Shown here: piece by piece, positions 17,601 to 25,360 of the stretch
Layout of the letters: every line of letters starts with the position of its first letter
How positions within the stretch are numbered: position 1 is the stretch's first letter
Assembly (NCBI GenBank): GCA_900542315.1
Contig: UQMV01000002.1
Location: forward strand, 1-64,000
Length of the DNA: 64,000 nt
Direction of reading: 5' to 3'
DNA from: an uncultured Collinsella sp.
Lineage (GTDB): Bacteria > Actinomycetota > Coriobacteriia > Coriobacteriales > Coriobacteriaceae
Made by a program: the position numbers and the translations under genes
The notes under the pieces: generated by a model
What the model saw: only the letters and a program-made list of their open reading frames with translations
Databases searched by the model: none
Told to the model about the DNA's origin: nothing

Positions 17601-17793
17601 CAAGAATACCGGTAACGGCAAATGCCAGCCTACTGGGCGCCGGGGCATTGAACTCCTGAACCTCGGGATCAAAGCCGTGGTTGCGGAAGATCTGAGCGAT
17701 ATCCTCGGCAGCCAAGCGCTCTTCTTCGCTGCATGCCGGCGTAATGCCGGTGTTCTGCAGCAGGTGGTTAATATAGTTCTGGGTGTTCGCCAT
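14617..17793 (-). CDS. M28-like (Zn-peptidase fold) membrane protein with a very large acidic insert
   Basis: 1058 residues from the ATG at 17793 (GGAG upstream). Residues 57-95 and about 165-205 hold hydrophobic pairs, probably four membrane segments. Between them VVVVAHYDSP (133-142) matches the first M28 metal motif. GAVCNKSSVAAM (219-230) aligns with the usual GANDNASGVA block but has Cys where the bridging Asp is expected. About 660 residues rich in Glu, Ala, Pro, Ser and Gln follow, then the fold resumes at 916 with IWFVATGASDCDGAG, FINLESVGAG and LPHNVNPTNIATV. The Glu-Glu pair expected in the catalytic motif reads Ser-Asp. The fold is therefore M28-like but peptidase activity is doubtful. 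Alternatively it is a structural or binding protein. Confidence 0.75.
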   Translation of the reverse strand: MANTQNYINHLLQNTGITPACSEEERLAAEDIAQIFRNHGFDPEVQEFNAPAPSRLAFAVTGILAFAGALLMGIGGGIGLVGTLLAIVGAVLYVLERTGHPVVSRLGKTGVSQNVIAYHKASGPLASPRNRPVVVVAHYDSPRAELLAREPYASYRALIAKLLPVATVAPAAVAILRILPLPGALKVLLWIVAILASLVALVNAANIISNRHILPYTSGAVCNKSSVAAMLGVMDNVAPFQGENEFPDDVPFDTYFGEQKRRAEEMARAAAEYAAAQQQNDYGNTIEYEEPTYAEDEFGQPIAPDAQTEPEQGEAFDEQIEGFEGASADETLIGAIVPEDQNQAVQAEEFNDEAPAAEPAEEPAAAEPEPKLYRNAAGNIRFGSDAIRALGMLPESCTLDYEEGEEPTFEPEPAPVVTADDESAAVTAAVAEPEAVSAIDPAAGLDILAPAAPAQDVADESDDDYVEQPRRVSYESDTDFSAEIPAATPHADIASAFSSIGASASSFFKGALAKGRKFVDDFEEKRAAAREAAEQEAIAQQQAAEAARERAAQEFEQNEAMQSVPVDAAEATTSFESQQPASADVVEATTSFEPQQHVDSTMSFDAAQFDSTITFEKQGTAIAEPLPVSDEQGGAADDDEPIDAAEIQDAAEDEPVEANSDEEQYAAAEQDDSTEVEQEEVPAVSETPETDESRPYSTQIFTMPTPSGSGATVADVAPTQDETVDSLMAQISSQASPRPQVNVPDPASAPSPAPSSSPLASVPDPSLPSMKQANVASRTSLFDLPDPSAQVNDPFATAQGPEPTSAPVVPPMPVASGAQPIETISAPAPAAPKSRKRGLGGLFGRKRKNEQDSMSDWLGVEDDYDAKKSGRGIGSWDNFEDDNDGWKGGATSSDGASSEDMLSAVASMGDDELLGHDIWFVATGASDCDGAGMKAFLASHRDKLRGVFFINLESVGAGRLSVVTVEGEQQLLKGDRRIMNLVSKVCKSFHVDCGALEMPYAKTDAYAALEASRRALTIAGVDGTRLACARTEDDLPHNVNPTNIATVSEVVTEVIRRS

Positions 17794-17991
17794 GTGCGCT
17801 CCACATCCATAATCCGACAAATAGGCCCAATGCATGCACATTAGAACCGTATATAGTCGAAAGTATACCCCGAGCGAGCGCAAACGACCGAATTCGGGCC
17901 ATCTTAACGCCCCGAGCGGACAAGGATATAGCCTAATCTCCATATCGGACTAAAATCATGGCAGCAAACCACCTTCTCATGCGAGGACTCT

Positions 17992-19014
17992 ATGACGGCA
18001 AGCGACGCGACCGCGACAATTAAAAAGGGAAATTCGGAGCCCGGTTTCGATAAAACGGCTCAGCGCATCCTCAATCTTTTCTTTGTGCTCAACAGCTCCC
18101 CCGAACCGCTGACGACCGAGCAGATCGTCTTGGATTCTGACCTGGGATATGGCTCGGGCAACATAGACTCGGATAAGCGCAAGTTTCGGCGCGATCGTGA
18201 CAAACTGCTCGAGCGTGGCATCTTAATCAAGGAGGTTCGCCCCGCCGGTGCGCAGGAGACCGAGGAAAGCTCGTGGACAATCGACCGCGAGCACACGTTT
18301 GCTGCAGGCGGCCTCATCACCGCAGACGACGCCGACATCCTGCTCAACGCCATCGACCAGACGCTAGCGGCCGGCTCTTCCGCCTTTGCCGCGCCGCTTA
18401 CCGATATTCGCTCCAAGATTGCCTATCTCACCGGTAGGACGGCGGTGGACGAAGTACCGATCCGCCGCTCTCCCACCGTCGATGCGGTTTGGAGCGCCTT
18501 TGCCGAGCGATGCGCGCTGCGATTTTTATATCAGAACGGACGCGGCGAGCAGAAAGAACGTACCGTCTGTATCTACGGCATGTTCGAGCGCGAGGGCGTG
18601 GCGTATTTCTGCGGCCTCGACAATGCCACCGACGACATCAGGACATTCCGCTGCGACCGTATCGTTCGCGCTTGGCGTCCTTCGAAGGCCTACGCCATCC
18701 CTGCAGACTTCAATCTCAACGACTATCTGTTCTTTGAATTCGATTTTGCCGACCGACCGCCCGTTGCAGCTACGTTCTCGTTCGCCCCTCAGACGCAGAT
18801 CGATATGATCAACGGCCTCACGCGCGGGCGAGGCCAACTCACGCACGCCGAAGAAGGATGGATCTGGACCGTTGACGTGCGCGATCTTGAAGCCGCCGCC
18901 TCATTTTGCATGGCCCACGCCATGGACGGCATGAGGCCCGTGGCCCCCAAATCGCTCAAACAGGCGTGGAACCACCTCATTGAAAGGACGGTGCACGAGC
19001 ATGCCCGTGCGTAA
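17992..19014 (+). CDS. WYL-domain transcriptional regulator (PafB-like)
   Basis: 340 residues. The N-terminal winged helix (TAQRILNLFFVLNSSPEPLT through FRRDRDKLLERGILI) resembles the helix-turn-helix of PafB/YafY-type regulators. The middle and C-terminal parts show the WYL-type sensor fold with RCALRFLYQNGRG and the FRCDRIVRAW motif. In actinobacteria PafB and PafC form a pair that activates DNA-damage genes independently of LexA, and ssDNA-type ligands have been proposed. The start has GAGGA upstream, and the gene overlaps the second WYL gene downstream, which supports a PafBC-like heteromer. It is divergent from the M28-like gene across a 198-base gap. Confidence 0.87.
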   Translation: MTASDATATIKKGNSEPGFDKTAQRILNLFFVLNSSPEPLTTEQIVLDSDLGYGSGNIDSDKRKFRRDRDKLLERGILIKEVRPAGAQETEESSWTIDREHTFAAGGLITADDADILLNAIDQTLAAGSSAFAAPLTDIRSKIAYLTGRTAVDEVPIRRSPTVDAVWSAFAERCALRFLYQNGRGEQKERTVCIYGMFEREGVAYFCGLDNATDDIRTFRCDRIVRAWRPSKAYAIPADFNLNDYLFFEFDFADRPPVAATFSFAPQTQIDMINGLTRGRGQLTHAEEGWIWTVDVRDLEAAASFCMAHAMDGMRPVAPKSLKQAWNHLIERTVHEHARA

Positions 19015-19918
19015 ACTCACCAGCGAGCAGAGGCTCTCGCGCGCCATCGACATCATGGAGGCCCTCTACGCCGCCGGCGAGAGCGGCATGACACGAACCG
19101 AGATTTGCAGTCGCTTTGACATCACGGGAGTGTCGCTCGACGAGATTCTCGAGATCGTCTCGACGCTCGCGGACCGAGAATCGGGCGCGCGCATCATCTG
19201 CGAATGCCGCGGCGAGCGTGTGGTCCTCACCGGTGACGCCGGGCGTGTGCTACCGTTGCGCCTGAGTGCCGCCGAGGGCGCTGTGCTCAACCATGAACTT
19301 GAATCGTTGGGGATCGAGCCACAGACGGCAGCTCGGATTCGACATGCCCTTCTACCCGAAGAGCTCGGCTATAACCAGCGCGTCTTTGACACCGTCAACC
19401 ACGGGTCGCACTGGCAGCAGCTGAGCTGTGCCATTCAGGACGGCGTTCGCTGCCGCATCTCGTATCGTTCGATGGACGATGCACGGCCACGCGAGCGTCT
19501 GGTCGACCCCTTGCGCATTACGGCAAACGGCGACCAAACATACCTGATTGCCTGGGACATCGCAGTCGATGAGCAGCGCACCTATCGCATGGATAAAATC
19601 GAGGGCCTCATCTTGACGGAAGACTCCGTCGTGCCTCACGCGCCGGACGTCGCATCCCTCCACGATTCCCTTGCCCGGACGCAGCGTAGCGCAAAGCTCT
19701 TGATGCCATTCGATATGGCGGAGCATCTGGACTGGGCCGGCATCACCCTAATCGAGCGCAGCGGGACAGACATGGCAACGGTAACCGTGCATTACGGCTC
19801 CGAGCGTTGGCTAATGAGCCAGATAATCGCAGCGGGCGGAGCCATCCGCATCTTGGATGACCCCGCCCTGTCAAAGCGTCTGTGCGATATGGCAAAAACC
19901 CTCGTCTGTCCGCTTTAG
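19001..19918 (+). CDS. WYL-domain transcriptional regulator (PafC-like)
   Basis: 305 residues from the ATG at 19001, overlapping the preceding WYL gene by 14 bases. The N-terminal helix-turn-helix (SRAIDIMEALYAAGESGMTR) is followed by a WYL region with RCRISYRSMDDARPRERLVDP and TYLIAWDIAVDEQRTYRMDKI, which match the family's ligand-binding strands, and a WCX-like C-terminal extension. It is the likely partner of the upstream gene. Its stop overlaps the convergent exonuclease-helicase gene by four bases. That neighbour is a DNA-repair-type enzyme, which fits a damage-response role but does not prove it. Confidence 0.87.
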   Translation: MPVRKLTSEQRLSRAIDIMEALYAAGESGMTRTEICSRFDITGVSLDEILEIVSTLADRESGARIICECRGERVVLTGDAGRVLPLRLSAAEGAVLNHELESLGIEPQTAARIRHALLPEELGYNQRVFDTVNHGSHWQQLSCAIQDGVRCRISYRSMDDARPRERLVDPLRITANGDQTYLIAWDIAVDEQRTYRMDKIEGLILTEDSVVPHAPDVASLHDSLARTQRSAKLLMPFDMAEHLDWAGITLIERSGTDMATVTVHYGSERWLMSQIIAAGGAIRILDDPALSKRLCDMAKTLVCPL

Positions 19919-22809
19919 CGCCGCCGCTCGTGGCGTGCACGCCACAGTTGCAGATAGTGCCCGATCTGCGCCGATTCGATGCGCTGGTAGGAACTCGTGG
20001 GCAGCGACGTTAAGAACTTCTTTCCGTAGCCCTTCGTCACCAGGCGCGGGTCGGCCAGAATCAGCACGCCGCAATCAGTCGACGAGCGGATAAGGCGGCC
20101 GGCCGCCTGCTTGACCTCGAGCACTGCCTCGGGCAGCGAATAGCGCGCCCAAGCGCGGTCTTCGCGCAGGTTGCGCTCGCACGAGAGCGGGTCCGTGGGG
20201 CTCGAGAACGGCAGCTTGGGAATGATGACGCAGCGCAGCGTCTCGCCGCTGGCGTCGAATCCCTCCCAGAAGGCCTTAAGCGCAAAAAGCGACGAGGTCG
20301 GCTCATTGATAAACCGGTCGCGCAGGCGACGAGGAGATGAGTTGCGCTGCTGGCAGTTGAGCTCCAGACCCGCGCGGACCATCTTGGGCTCAACGCGGGC
20401 GTACAGGTCTTCCATGTCGCGCCGATTGGTGAACAGCGTGAGCACCGATCCGCCCATGGCAAGATGGGCGTCGACCAGCACGCGCTCGAGCGCCGTAAGA
20501 TAGCTCTCGCGGTCACGCGGATCGGGGATATCGCCCGCAACGACTACAGCCATGTTCGAATCGAAGTCGTAGCTCGAGTCCAAGTGCAACGATGAGGATG
20601 TTGAGGCACCGATGCGATCGAGGCCGACCGCGTGGTTAAAGTGTTCAAAGCTTTTGGACACCGTCATGGTCGCCGAGGCAAAGATAGCCGTGTGAACCTC
20701 GGGCAGCCACTCGGTTGCCAAGGCCTCGCCAATGTCGATGCGCTCTGCGGTCATTGACTCTCCGCCGGCACGCAGTCTGCGATTGACCTGCAGCGAATAC
20801 ACGTAGTGTTCATCGGTGCCATCAATGATGAGTTTGAGGTTCTCGGCCAGCTCGTGCAGGCGGCGCGAAATATCACCCAGGTCGACAACAACCTCGGGCT
20901 TGTCGGCGGCGACGGCTTGCACCAGCGCGTCGACGCTCTTGTCAGCCTGTTCCAATGCGTCGATGGCAGTGTAGGCCGACTGCAAGAAATCATGCCAGTC
21001 GTCAGATTCGCGCAACTCGGGGCCAATCCATAGATTGGCATTGTCATAACCCCCACGGGCACGGCGACCGAGCTCGCGAACGCCATCGAACACGTCGGCG
21101 ATTGCCATGCTCGCGCGCGCAACTGTCGACGTCGCCTTGGCAGTAAGGCCCAGATAGAGCGTAGAGCCCTCGGAGGTTGCCAAATCACGGGAAACCTGGC
21201 TTAGCGCGCCGGTGCTCGAGCCACCCAGGCGCTCAAACAGAACGCGTGATTCGTCCGCCGACACCACGCGCGCCCACTGACGGCGCGCCTCGCGCTCGAT
21301 GGAATGGGCCTCGTCGATTACCCAATGACGAATCGGAGGTAAAATCCTGCCCTTGGCCGCGACATTGCGGAACAGCAGGGAATGGTTGGTGACCACCACA
21401 TCGGCATGCGCCGCACGACGGCGAGCGCCGTGGACCAAACATTTATCAGGGAAAAACGGGCAGAGGCGACGAGCACACTCGCGCGAGGCCGTCGTAAAGT
21501 CGGGGCGGTTGACGCTGCGCCACCGAATGCCGAGCGAGTCGAGGTCGCCATCGGCTGATTGGCAGACGTACGCCATAATGACCGCGACCGCCGTGAGCGT
21601 GTCCGCCGGATCGCGCTTGGTGGTAATCTCGACCTGGCTGCGGCTCATGCGCTCAAGCTTGCGCAGGCACGGATAGTGGTCATAGCCCTTAAGAGCGCAA
21701 AATGACAGGCCACCGTCCAGTTGCTCGGCAAGTTTTGGCAGCTCATGGTACATGAGCTGGTCGGCAAGATTGTTCGATTTGGTCGCAATACCAACCGTGA
21801 TGTTGTTACGGCGTGCTGCCTCGGCAAAAGGCACCAGATAGGCCATCGATTTGCCGACGCCCGTGCCCGCCTCAATTACGCGATGTGTGCCCGTGACCAG
21901 CGCATCGCGGACCTCGAGCGCCATCGCGATCTGCTCATCACGCGGCTCGTAAGTGGGATACATGCGATTGACCAGGCCACCCGGCGCATAGTCTGCCTCA
22001 ATCTCCTCACGATTCGGCATCTTGAGGACCGGCAGTTCGTCGGCGTCCACCCGATCGTCGGCGCGATCGGCCTTGAGAACGTCAGCACGAGCGGCGCTGA
22101 GAGAGAAGATAGAACCAGGGTTCTGCCCCGCCAAGAATGAGAAGATAGGACGATAGGACCAAGGCACATCCGGATACATGTCGGCTAGGCGCGCCATGAG
22201 GCCCTGGGGCAAGTCGGTGAGCGCCACGAGCAACACACGCCATACGCCATACAGGGCGTCGACGTCGGCATTGGCACGGTGTGATACCGAGTCACAGCCA
22301 AACAGATCAGCCATAAAAGACAGCTTGTGCGAGGCCAGGCGCGGAAGCGCGATGCGCGACAGCGCCAGCGAATCGATCCAAATATCGCTCACGTTGACGC
22401 CGCCTTTGACCGACTCGATAAACGAGCGATCGAACGTGGCGTTATGTGCGATCACCGGGCAACCACCGACAAAATCGGCGAGAGCGGCGACGGCCTCAAC
22501 GGCCGACGGGGCATCTGCCACATCGGCATTTGTAATGCTCGTGAGCTCGGTAATCTCGGCGGGAATCAGTTGCTTGGGATGCACGAAGGTATCGAAGCGG
22601 TCGACGACCTCGCGGCCCGAAAGGCGGGCCGCCGAGATCTCGATCAGCTCATTGTCCTGCACCGAAAGACCCGTGGTCTCGGTATCGAGGACGATCACAT
22701 CTTCCTCGATAAGGCCGAAGGACTGCGTTTTGGCGCGCTCGGCAAGCGTGGCATAGGAGTCGATGACAAACTGCGGCGTTCCTGACGAAACCGCGTCCTC
22801 GATTAGCAT
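19915..22809 (-). CDS. DnaQ-type exonuclease fused to DinG-family helicase
   Basis: 964 residues. Residues about 38-200 form a DEDD exonuclease: VIVLDTETTG (ExoI), HNATFDRSF (ExoII) and HRANADVDAL (ExoIII, DEDDh type). The rest is a DinG/XPD-like superfamily 2 helicase with RVIEAGTGVGKSMAYLVP (motif I), a cysteine-containing Fe-S-type region (CARRLCPFFPDKCLVHGAR), VIDEAHSIE (motif II), ALKAFWEGFDASGE and VKQAAGRLIRS (motif VI). It probably acts on branched or damaged DNA, unwinding 5'-3' and digesting 3' ends. The same fusion occurs widely in Gram-positive bacteria. Its start overlaps the end of ddl by seven bases. Confidence 0.94.
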   Translation of the reverse strand: MLIEDAVSSGTPQFVIDSYATLAERAKTQSFGLIEEDVIVLDTETTGLSVQDNELIEISAARLSGREVVDRFDTFVHPKQLIPAEITELTSITNADVADAPSAVEAVAALADFVGGCPVIAHNATFDRSFIESVKGGVNVSDIWIDSLALSRIALPRLASHKLSFMADLFGCDSVSHRANADVDALYGVWRVLLVALTDLPQGLMARLADMYPDVPWSYRPIFSFLAGQNPGSIFSLSAARADVLKADRADDRVDADELPVLKMPNREEIEADYAPGGLVNRMYPTYEPRDEQIAMALEVRDALVTGTHRVIEAGTGVGKSMAYLVPFAEAARRNNITVGIATKSNNLADQLMYHELPKLAEQLDGGLSFCALKGYDHYPCLRKLERMSRSQVEITTKRDPADTLTAVAVIMAYVCQSADGDLDSLGIRWRSVNRPDFTTASRECARRLCPFFPDKCLVHGARRRAAHADVVVTNHSLLFRNVAAKGRILPPIRHWVIDEAHSIEREARRQWARVVSADESRVLFERLGGSSTGALSQVSRDLATSEGSTLYLGLTAKATSTVARASMAIADVFDGVRELGRRARGGYDNANLWIGPELRESDDWHDFLQSAYTAIDALEQADKSVDALVQAVAADKPEVVVDLGDISRRLHELAENLKLIIDGTDEHYVYSLQVNRRLRAGGESMTAERIDIGEALATEWLPEVHTAIFASATMTVSKSFEHFNHAVGLDRIGASTSSSLHLDSSYDFDSNMAVVVAGDIPDPRDRESYLTALERVLVDAHLAMGGSVLTLFTNRRDMEDLYARVEPKMVRAGLELNCQQRNSSPRRLRDRFINEPTSSLFALKAFWEGFDASGETLRCVIIPKLPFSSPTDPLSCERNLREDRAWARYSLPEAVLEVKQAAGRLIRSSTDCGVLILADPRLVTKGYGKKFLTSLPTSSYQRIESAQIGHYLQLWRARHERRR

Positions 22810-23768
22810 GCAACGCCCGCTCGACGAAGACCCATACGGATCAGGCTGTCACAGACCTGCGGGAACGTCATGTCGTCGGTGTGGCGGATCTCATCCGGAT
22901 ACAGCGACGTATCGGTCATGCCGGGAATGGTATTGGTCTCGAGGATAACGGGGCCGTCCTCGCTCACGATAAAATCGCTGCGCGAGATGCCCAGGCAACC
23001 GAGGGCCCTGTGAGCGGCACAGGCAAGCTCCTGGGCACGAGCATAGTTCTCGGGTGAAATCTGCGCCGGAATGCGATGGATGTCCGTAGGGTCGACATAT
23101 TTCACGTCCAGATCGTAGAACTCGCAGTCCTCGGGCTTACGGATCTCGACAATCGGCAGGGCGCGCACGTCATCTTCACCGTATACGCCAACGGTGATCT
23201 CGGTACCCTCGATGCACTTCTCGACCAGCACTTTGTCGCCGTACTCAAACGCCTTGGCGATTGCCGCGGGCAGCTCGGAGGGCTCATGGACCAGGGAAAT
23301 GCCATAGCTGGAACCGTTGACGGCCGGCTTCACAAAGCAGCGCTCGCCACAAACCTCGACGATATGATCGATATCGACTTCATCGCCCACCTCGAGCGCA
23401 AGGCCGGGGGCAATGGGAATGCCCGCCTTGGCGTACAGGAGCTTAGAGACCTCCTTGTCGGCACCGCAGGCGCTGGCAAGCACGCCCGAGGCCGTGTAGG
23501 GGATACCCAGGGTCTCCATGGCGCCCTGCATGGCACCATCCTCGCCGCCGGCACCGTGCATGGCGATAAACGCCACGTCAAAGCCGCCGGTCGCCATGGT
23601 TACCATAAAGTCATCAGCGGCCGTGTCGAGCAGCTCCACCGAGGTGTAGCCGGCTTCCTTCAGTGCCACCACGACGTTCTTTCCCGAATTGAGCGAGATC
23701 TCGCGCTCAGCGGAATGACCGCCCGCCAAGACCGCTACGCGCATGTTCTTTAGGCTTTTACCCGGCAT
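22803..23768 (-). CDS. ddl: D-alanine--D-alanine ligase
   Basis: 321 residues. It makes the D-Ala-D-Ala dipeptide for peptidoglycan precursors, using ATP. The N-terminal VAVLAGGHSAEREISLNSG, the central ATP-grasp part (CFVKPAVNGSSYGISLV, VLVEKCIEGTEITVGVYG) and the C-terminal GPVILETNTIPGMTDTSLYP, with the Mg-binding Glu/Asn, are standard. The ATG at 23768 has GAGGAGG nine bases upstream. The ligase region does not show obvious D-lactate type changes, but I cannot judge vancomycin phenotype from this. Confidence 0.96.
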   Translation of the reverse strand: MPGKSLKNMRVAVLAGGHSAEREISLNSGKNVVVALKEAGYTSVELLDTAADDFMVTMATGGFDVAFIAMHGAGGEDGAMQGAMETLGIPYTASGVLASACGADKEVSKLLYAKAGIPIAPGLALEVGDEVDIDHIVEVCGERCFVKPAVNGSSYGISLVHEPSELPAAIAKAFEYGDKVLVEKCIEGTEITVGVYGEDDVRALPIVEIRKPEDCEFYDLDVKYVDPTDIHRIPAQISPENYARAQELACAAHRALGCLGISRSDFIVSEDGPVILETNTIPGMTDTSLYPDEIRHTDDMTFPQVCDSLIRMGLRRAGVAC

Positions 23769-23853
23769 GGGCAGACTCCTCCTCTATAATTTCTGCAGCT
23801 GATACCATATTGTAGCGATACCCTCTACGTTTCCCCAAAATCGAAAGGCTTCC

Positions 23854-24906
23854 ATGAATCCCAGGACTAAATCTCAGGACATTCGCGACTTGAGCCAAAA
23901 CGATATTCGCGAGCTCGTGGCCGAACTTGGCCAGCCCGCCTTCCGCGCCAAGCAGCTCATCGAATGGGTCTTTGAGAAGAACGTTTGTTCGTTTGACGAC
24001 ATGACCAACCTTCCCAAGGCTTTCCGCGAGCAGCTTAAAGAGGCTTTTGCCTTTGACACGCCGACTGAACTCACCAAGCAGGTTTCCAAAGATGGCTCGC
24101 GCAAGTATCTGCTCGAGTACCACGACGGTGTTTCCGTCGAGACCGTCGGTATGCCCCGTCGCAACAAGCTTTCCGTCTGCGTGTCCACCCAGGCAGGCTG
24201 TGGCATGGGCTGCGCCTTTTGCGCTACCGGCCTCAACGGCCTCAAGCGTTCTCTGACCGCTCAAGAGATCGTCGACCAGGTACTTCATGTATCCAACGAC
24301 TTTGGTGAGCGCGCCACGAGCGTTGTCTTTATGGGCCAGGGCGAGCCGTTTGCCAACTACGACGAGGTTCTCAAGGCGCTGCGAATCCTCAACGACCCCG
24401 ACGGCATCGGTATCGGCGCTCGTCACCTCACCGTCTCTACCAGCGGCGTTATTCCCGGTATTCGCAAATTTGCCGACATCCCCGAGCAATTCACGCTTGC
24501 CGTTTCCCTGCATTCCGCCATCCAGTCGACGCGCAATAAGCTCATGCCCGGTGTTAAGAAGTACACGCTGCTTCGCCTTCACGAAGCGCTTCAGCTCTAC
24601 ACCGAGAAGACTGGCCGCCGCCCGACCTATGAGTATGCCATGATCGAAGGCGTCAACGATACGAATCCCGAGATGCAGGCGCTCTGCGACTTCTGCGAGG
24701 GAACGCTGTGCCACGTTAACCTCATTCAGCTTAACGACATCGAGGGCAGCCCGCTCAAGCCGTCGCCGATTCATAAGGTTGAGGATCTTCAGCGTCGTCT
24801 TGAGTCCCGTGGCATCGAGACCACGATTCGTAACTCCCGTGGTAACGATATTGACGCCGCTTGCGGACAACTGAAGCAGCGCTTCAAAGTTCAGAAGAAC
24901 GCATAG
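23854..24906 (+). CDS. rlmN: 23S rRNA (adenine-2503-C2)-methyltransferase
   Basis: 350 residues. A radical-SAM enzyme that methylates C2 of A2503 in 23S rRNA, and of A37 in some tRNAs. The Fe-S cluster motif is Cys116-x3-Cys120-x2-Cys123 (AGCGMGCAFCATG). GQGEPFANYDEVL supplies the SAM-binding turn, and the catalytic second cysteine is Cys337 (AACGQLKQRF). It is a single gene, divergent from ddl over 85 bases, with a strong terminator directly downstream. A long frame on the opposite strand is only its shadow. Confidence 0.97.
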   Translation: MNPRTKSQDIRDLSQNDIRELVAELGQPAFRAKQLIEWVFEKNVCSFDDMTNLPKAFREQLKEAFAFDTPTELTKQVSKDGSRKYLLEYHDGVSVETVGMPRRNKLSVCVSTQAGCGMGCAFCATGLNGLKRSLTAQEIVDQVLHVSNDFGERATSVVFMGQGEPFANYDEVLKALRILNDPDGIGIGARHLTVSTSGVIPGIRKFADIPEQFTLAVSLHSAIQSTRNKLMPGVKKYTLLRLHEALQLYTEKTGRRPTYEYAMIEGVNDTNPEMQALCDFCEGTLCHVNLIQLNDIEGSPLKPSPIHKVEDLQRRLESRGIETTIRNSRGNDIDAACGQLKQRFKVQKNA

Positions 24907-24924
24907 GGGAGTCGCACCCCAAAA

Positions 24925-24940
24925 CGTTTCATGTGAAACA
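24925..24940. promoter_or_regulatory. parS-like site downstream of rlmN
   Basis: CGTTTCATGTGAAACA matches the 16-bp parS consensus TGTTTCACGTGAAACA at 14 positions, with the central CG changed to TG. It lies 2.2 kb from the three perfect sites. A ParB-bound outlying site is plausible but unproven. Confidence 0.55.
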
Positions 24941-24944
24941 TCGA

Positions 24945-24979
24945 ACGACCCCGGTTGCAGAATATGCAACCGGGGTCGT
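24945..24979 (+). terminator. Terminator of rlmN
   Basis: A perfect 15-bp stem ACGACCCCGGTTGCA/TGCAACCGGGGTCGT with a five-base loop, followed by TTTCATTTATT. Confidence 0.88.
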
Positions 24980-25040
24980 TTCATTTATTCACCTTAATTT
25001 TGAATCAGCTGCTACCTGTCCCATTTTTTACGGCCAAAAT

Positions 25041-25078
25041 AAGGGGTCCTTGTCTCATGAATCAGACAAGGACCCCTT
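25041..25078 (-). terminator. Terminator of the parAB-small protein operon
   Basis: A perfect 15-bp stem AAGGGGTCCTTGTCT/AGACAAGGACCCCTT. The minus strand continues TTATTTT. It lies 28 bases past the stop of the small YtxH-like gene. Confidence 0.85.
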
Positions 25079-25097
25079 AGAATATACTGAATAATTG

Positions 25098-25109
25098 TTA
25101 GGTACCTAA
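25098..25109. repeat. Palindrome TTAGGTACCTAA (copy 1)
   Basis: A perfect 12-bp palindrome overlapping the stop codon of the small YtxH-like gene. The identical palindrome occurs at 28601-28612. Role unknown. Confidence 0.5.
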
Positions 25110-25360
25110 TAGCCTACATTTTCCCATTGGTTGCTAACCCAACCTTGATTAATCTTGGGATTCTTCGTTACCTGAGCAGTACGCATGGCAACATCTTCCG
25201 TCATAACATCCATTTTCTTTTTGGAAGTATCGACGATATCTTGCGCGCCACGAAGCAAACGACCTCGCAGTTCATCGTCTGTCGCGATCTTATAGCCAGC
25301 AAAGGCACCAGCCGCGACAGTCGTAGCCAATGCAATCGCTGTTAAAATCTTATTCCTCAT
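25106..25360 (-). CDS. Small YtxH-like protein
   Basis: 84 residues from the ATG at 25360, which has a strong AAGGAGG six bases upstream. One N-terminal hydrophobic segment (ILTAIALATTVAAGAFAGYKIA) is followed by a polar helical tail (DELRGRLLRGAQDIVDTSKKK), the usual build of YtxH/Gas-vesicle-like envelope proteins. It overlaps the 3' end of parB by 11 bases, so it is the last gene of the parAB unit. The composition is AT-rich like parA and parB. Function is unknown. Confidence 0.72.
   Translation of the reverse strand: MRNKILTAIALATTVAAGAFAGYKIATDDELRGRLLRGAQDIVDTSKKKMDVMTEDVAMRTAQVTKNPKINQGWVSNQWENVGY

Noticed and set aside
14572..17844. Plus-strand frame of about 1090 residues opposite the M28-like gene
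   Set aside because: It is the shadow of a GC-rich gene. The minus-strand protein has membrane segments and family motifs, while the plus frame is an Arg/Gly-rich low-complexity product.
23758..24984. Minus-strand 408-residue frame opposite rlmN
   Set aside because: RlmN carries the radical-SAM cysteines on the plus strand. The minus frame has no family features.
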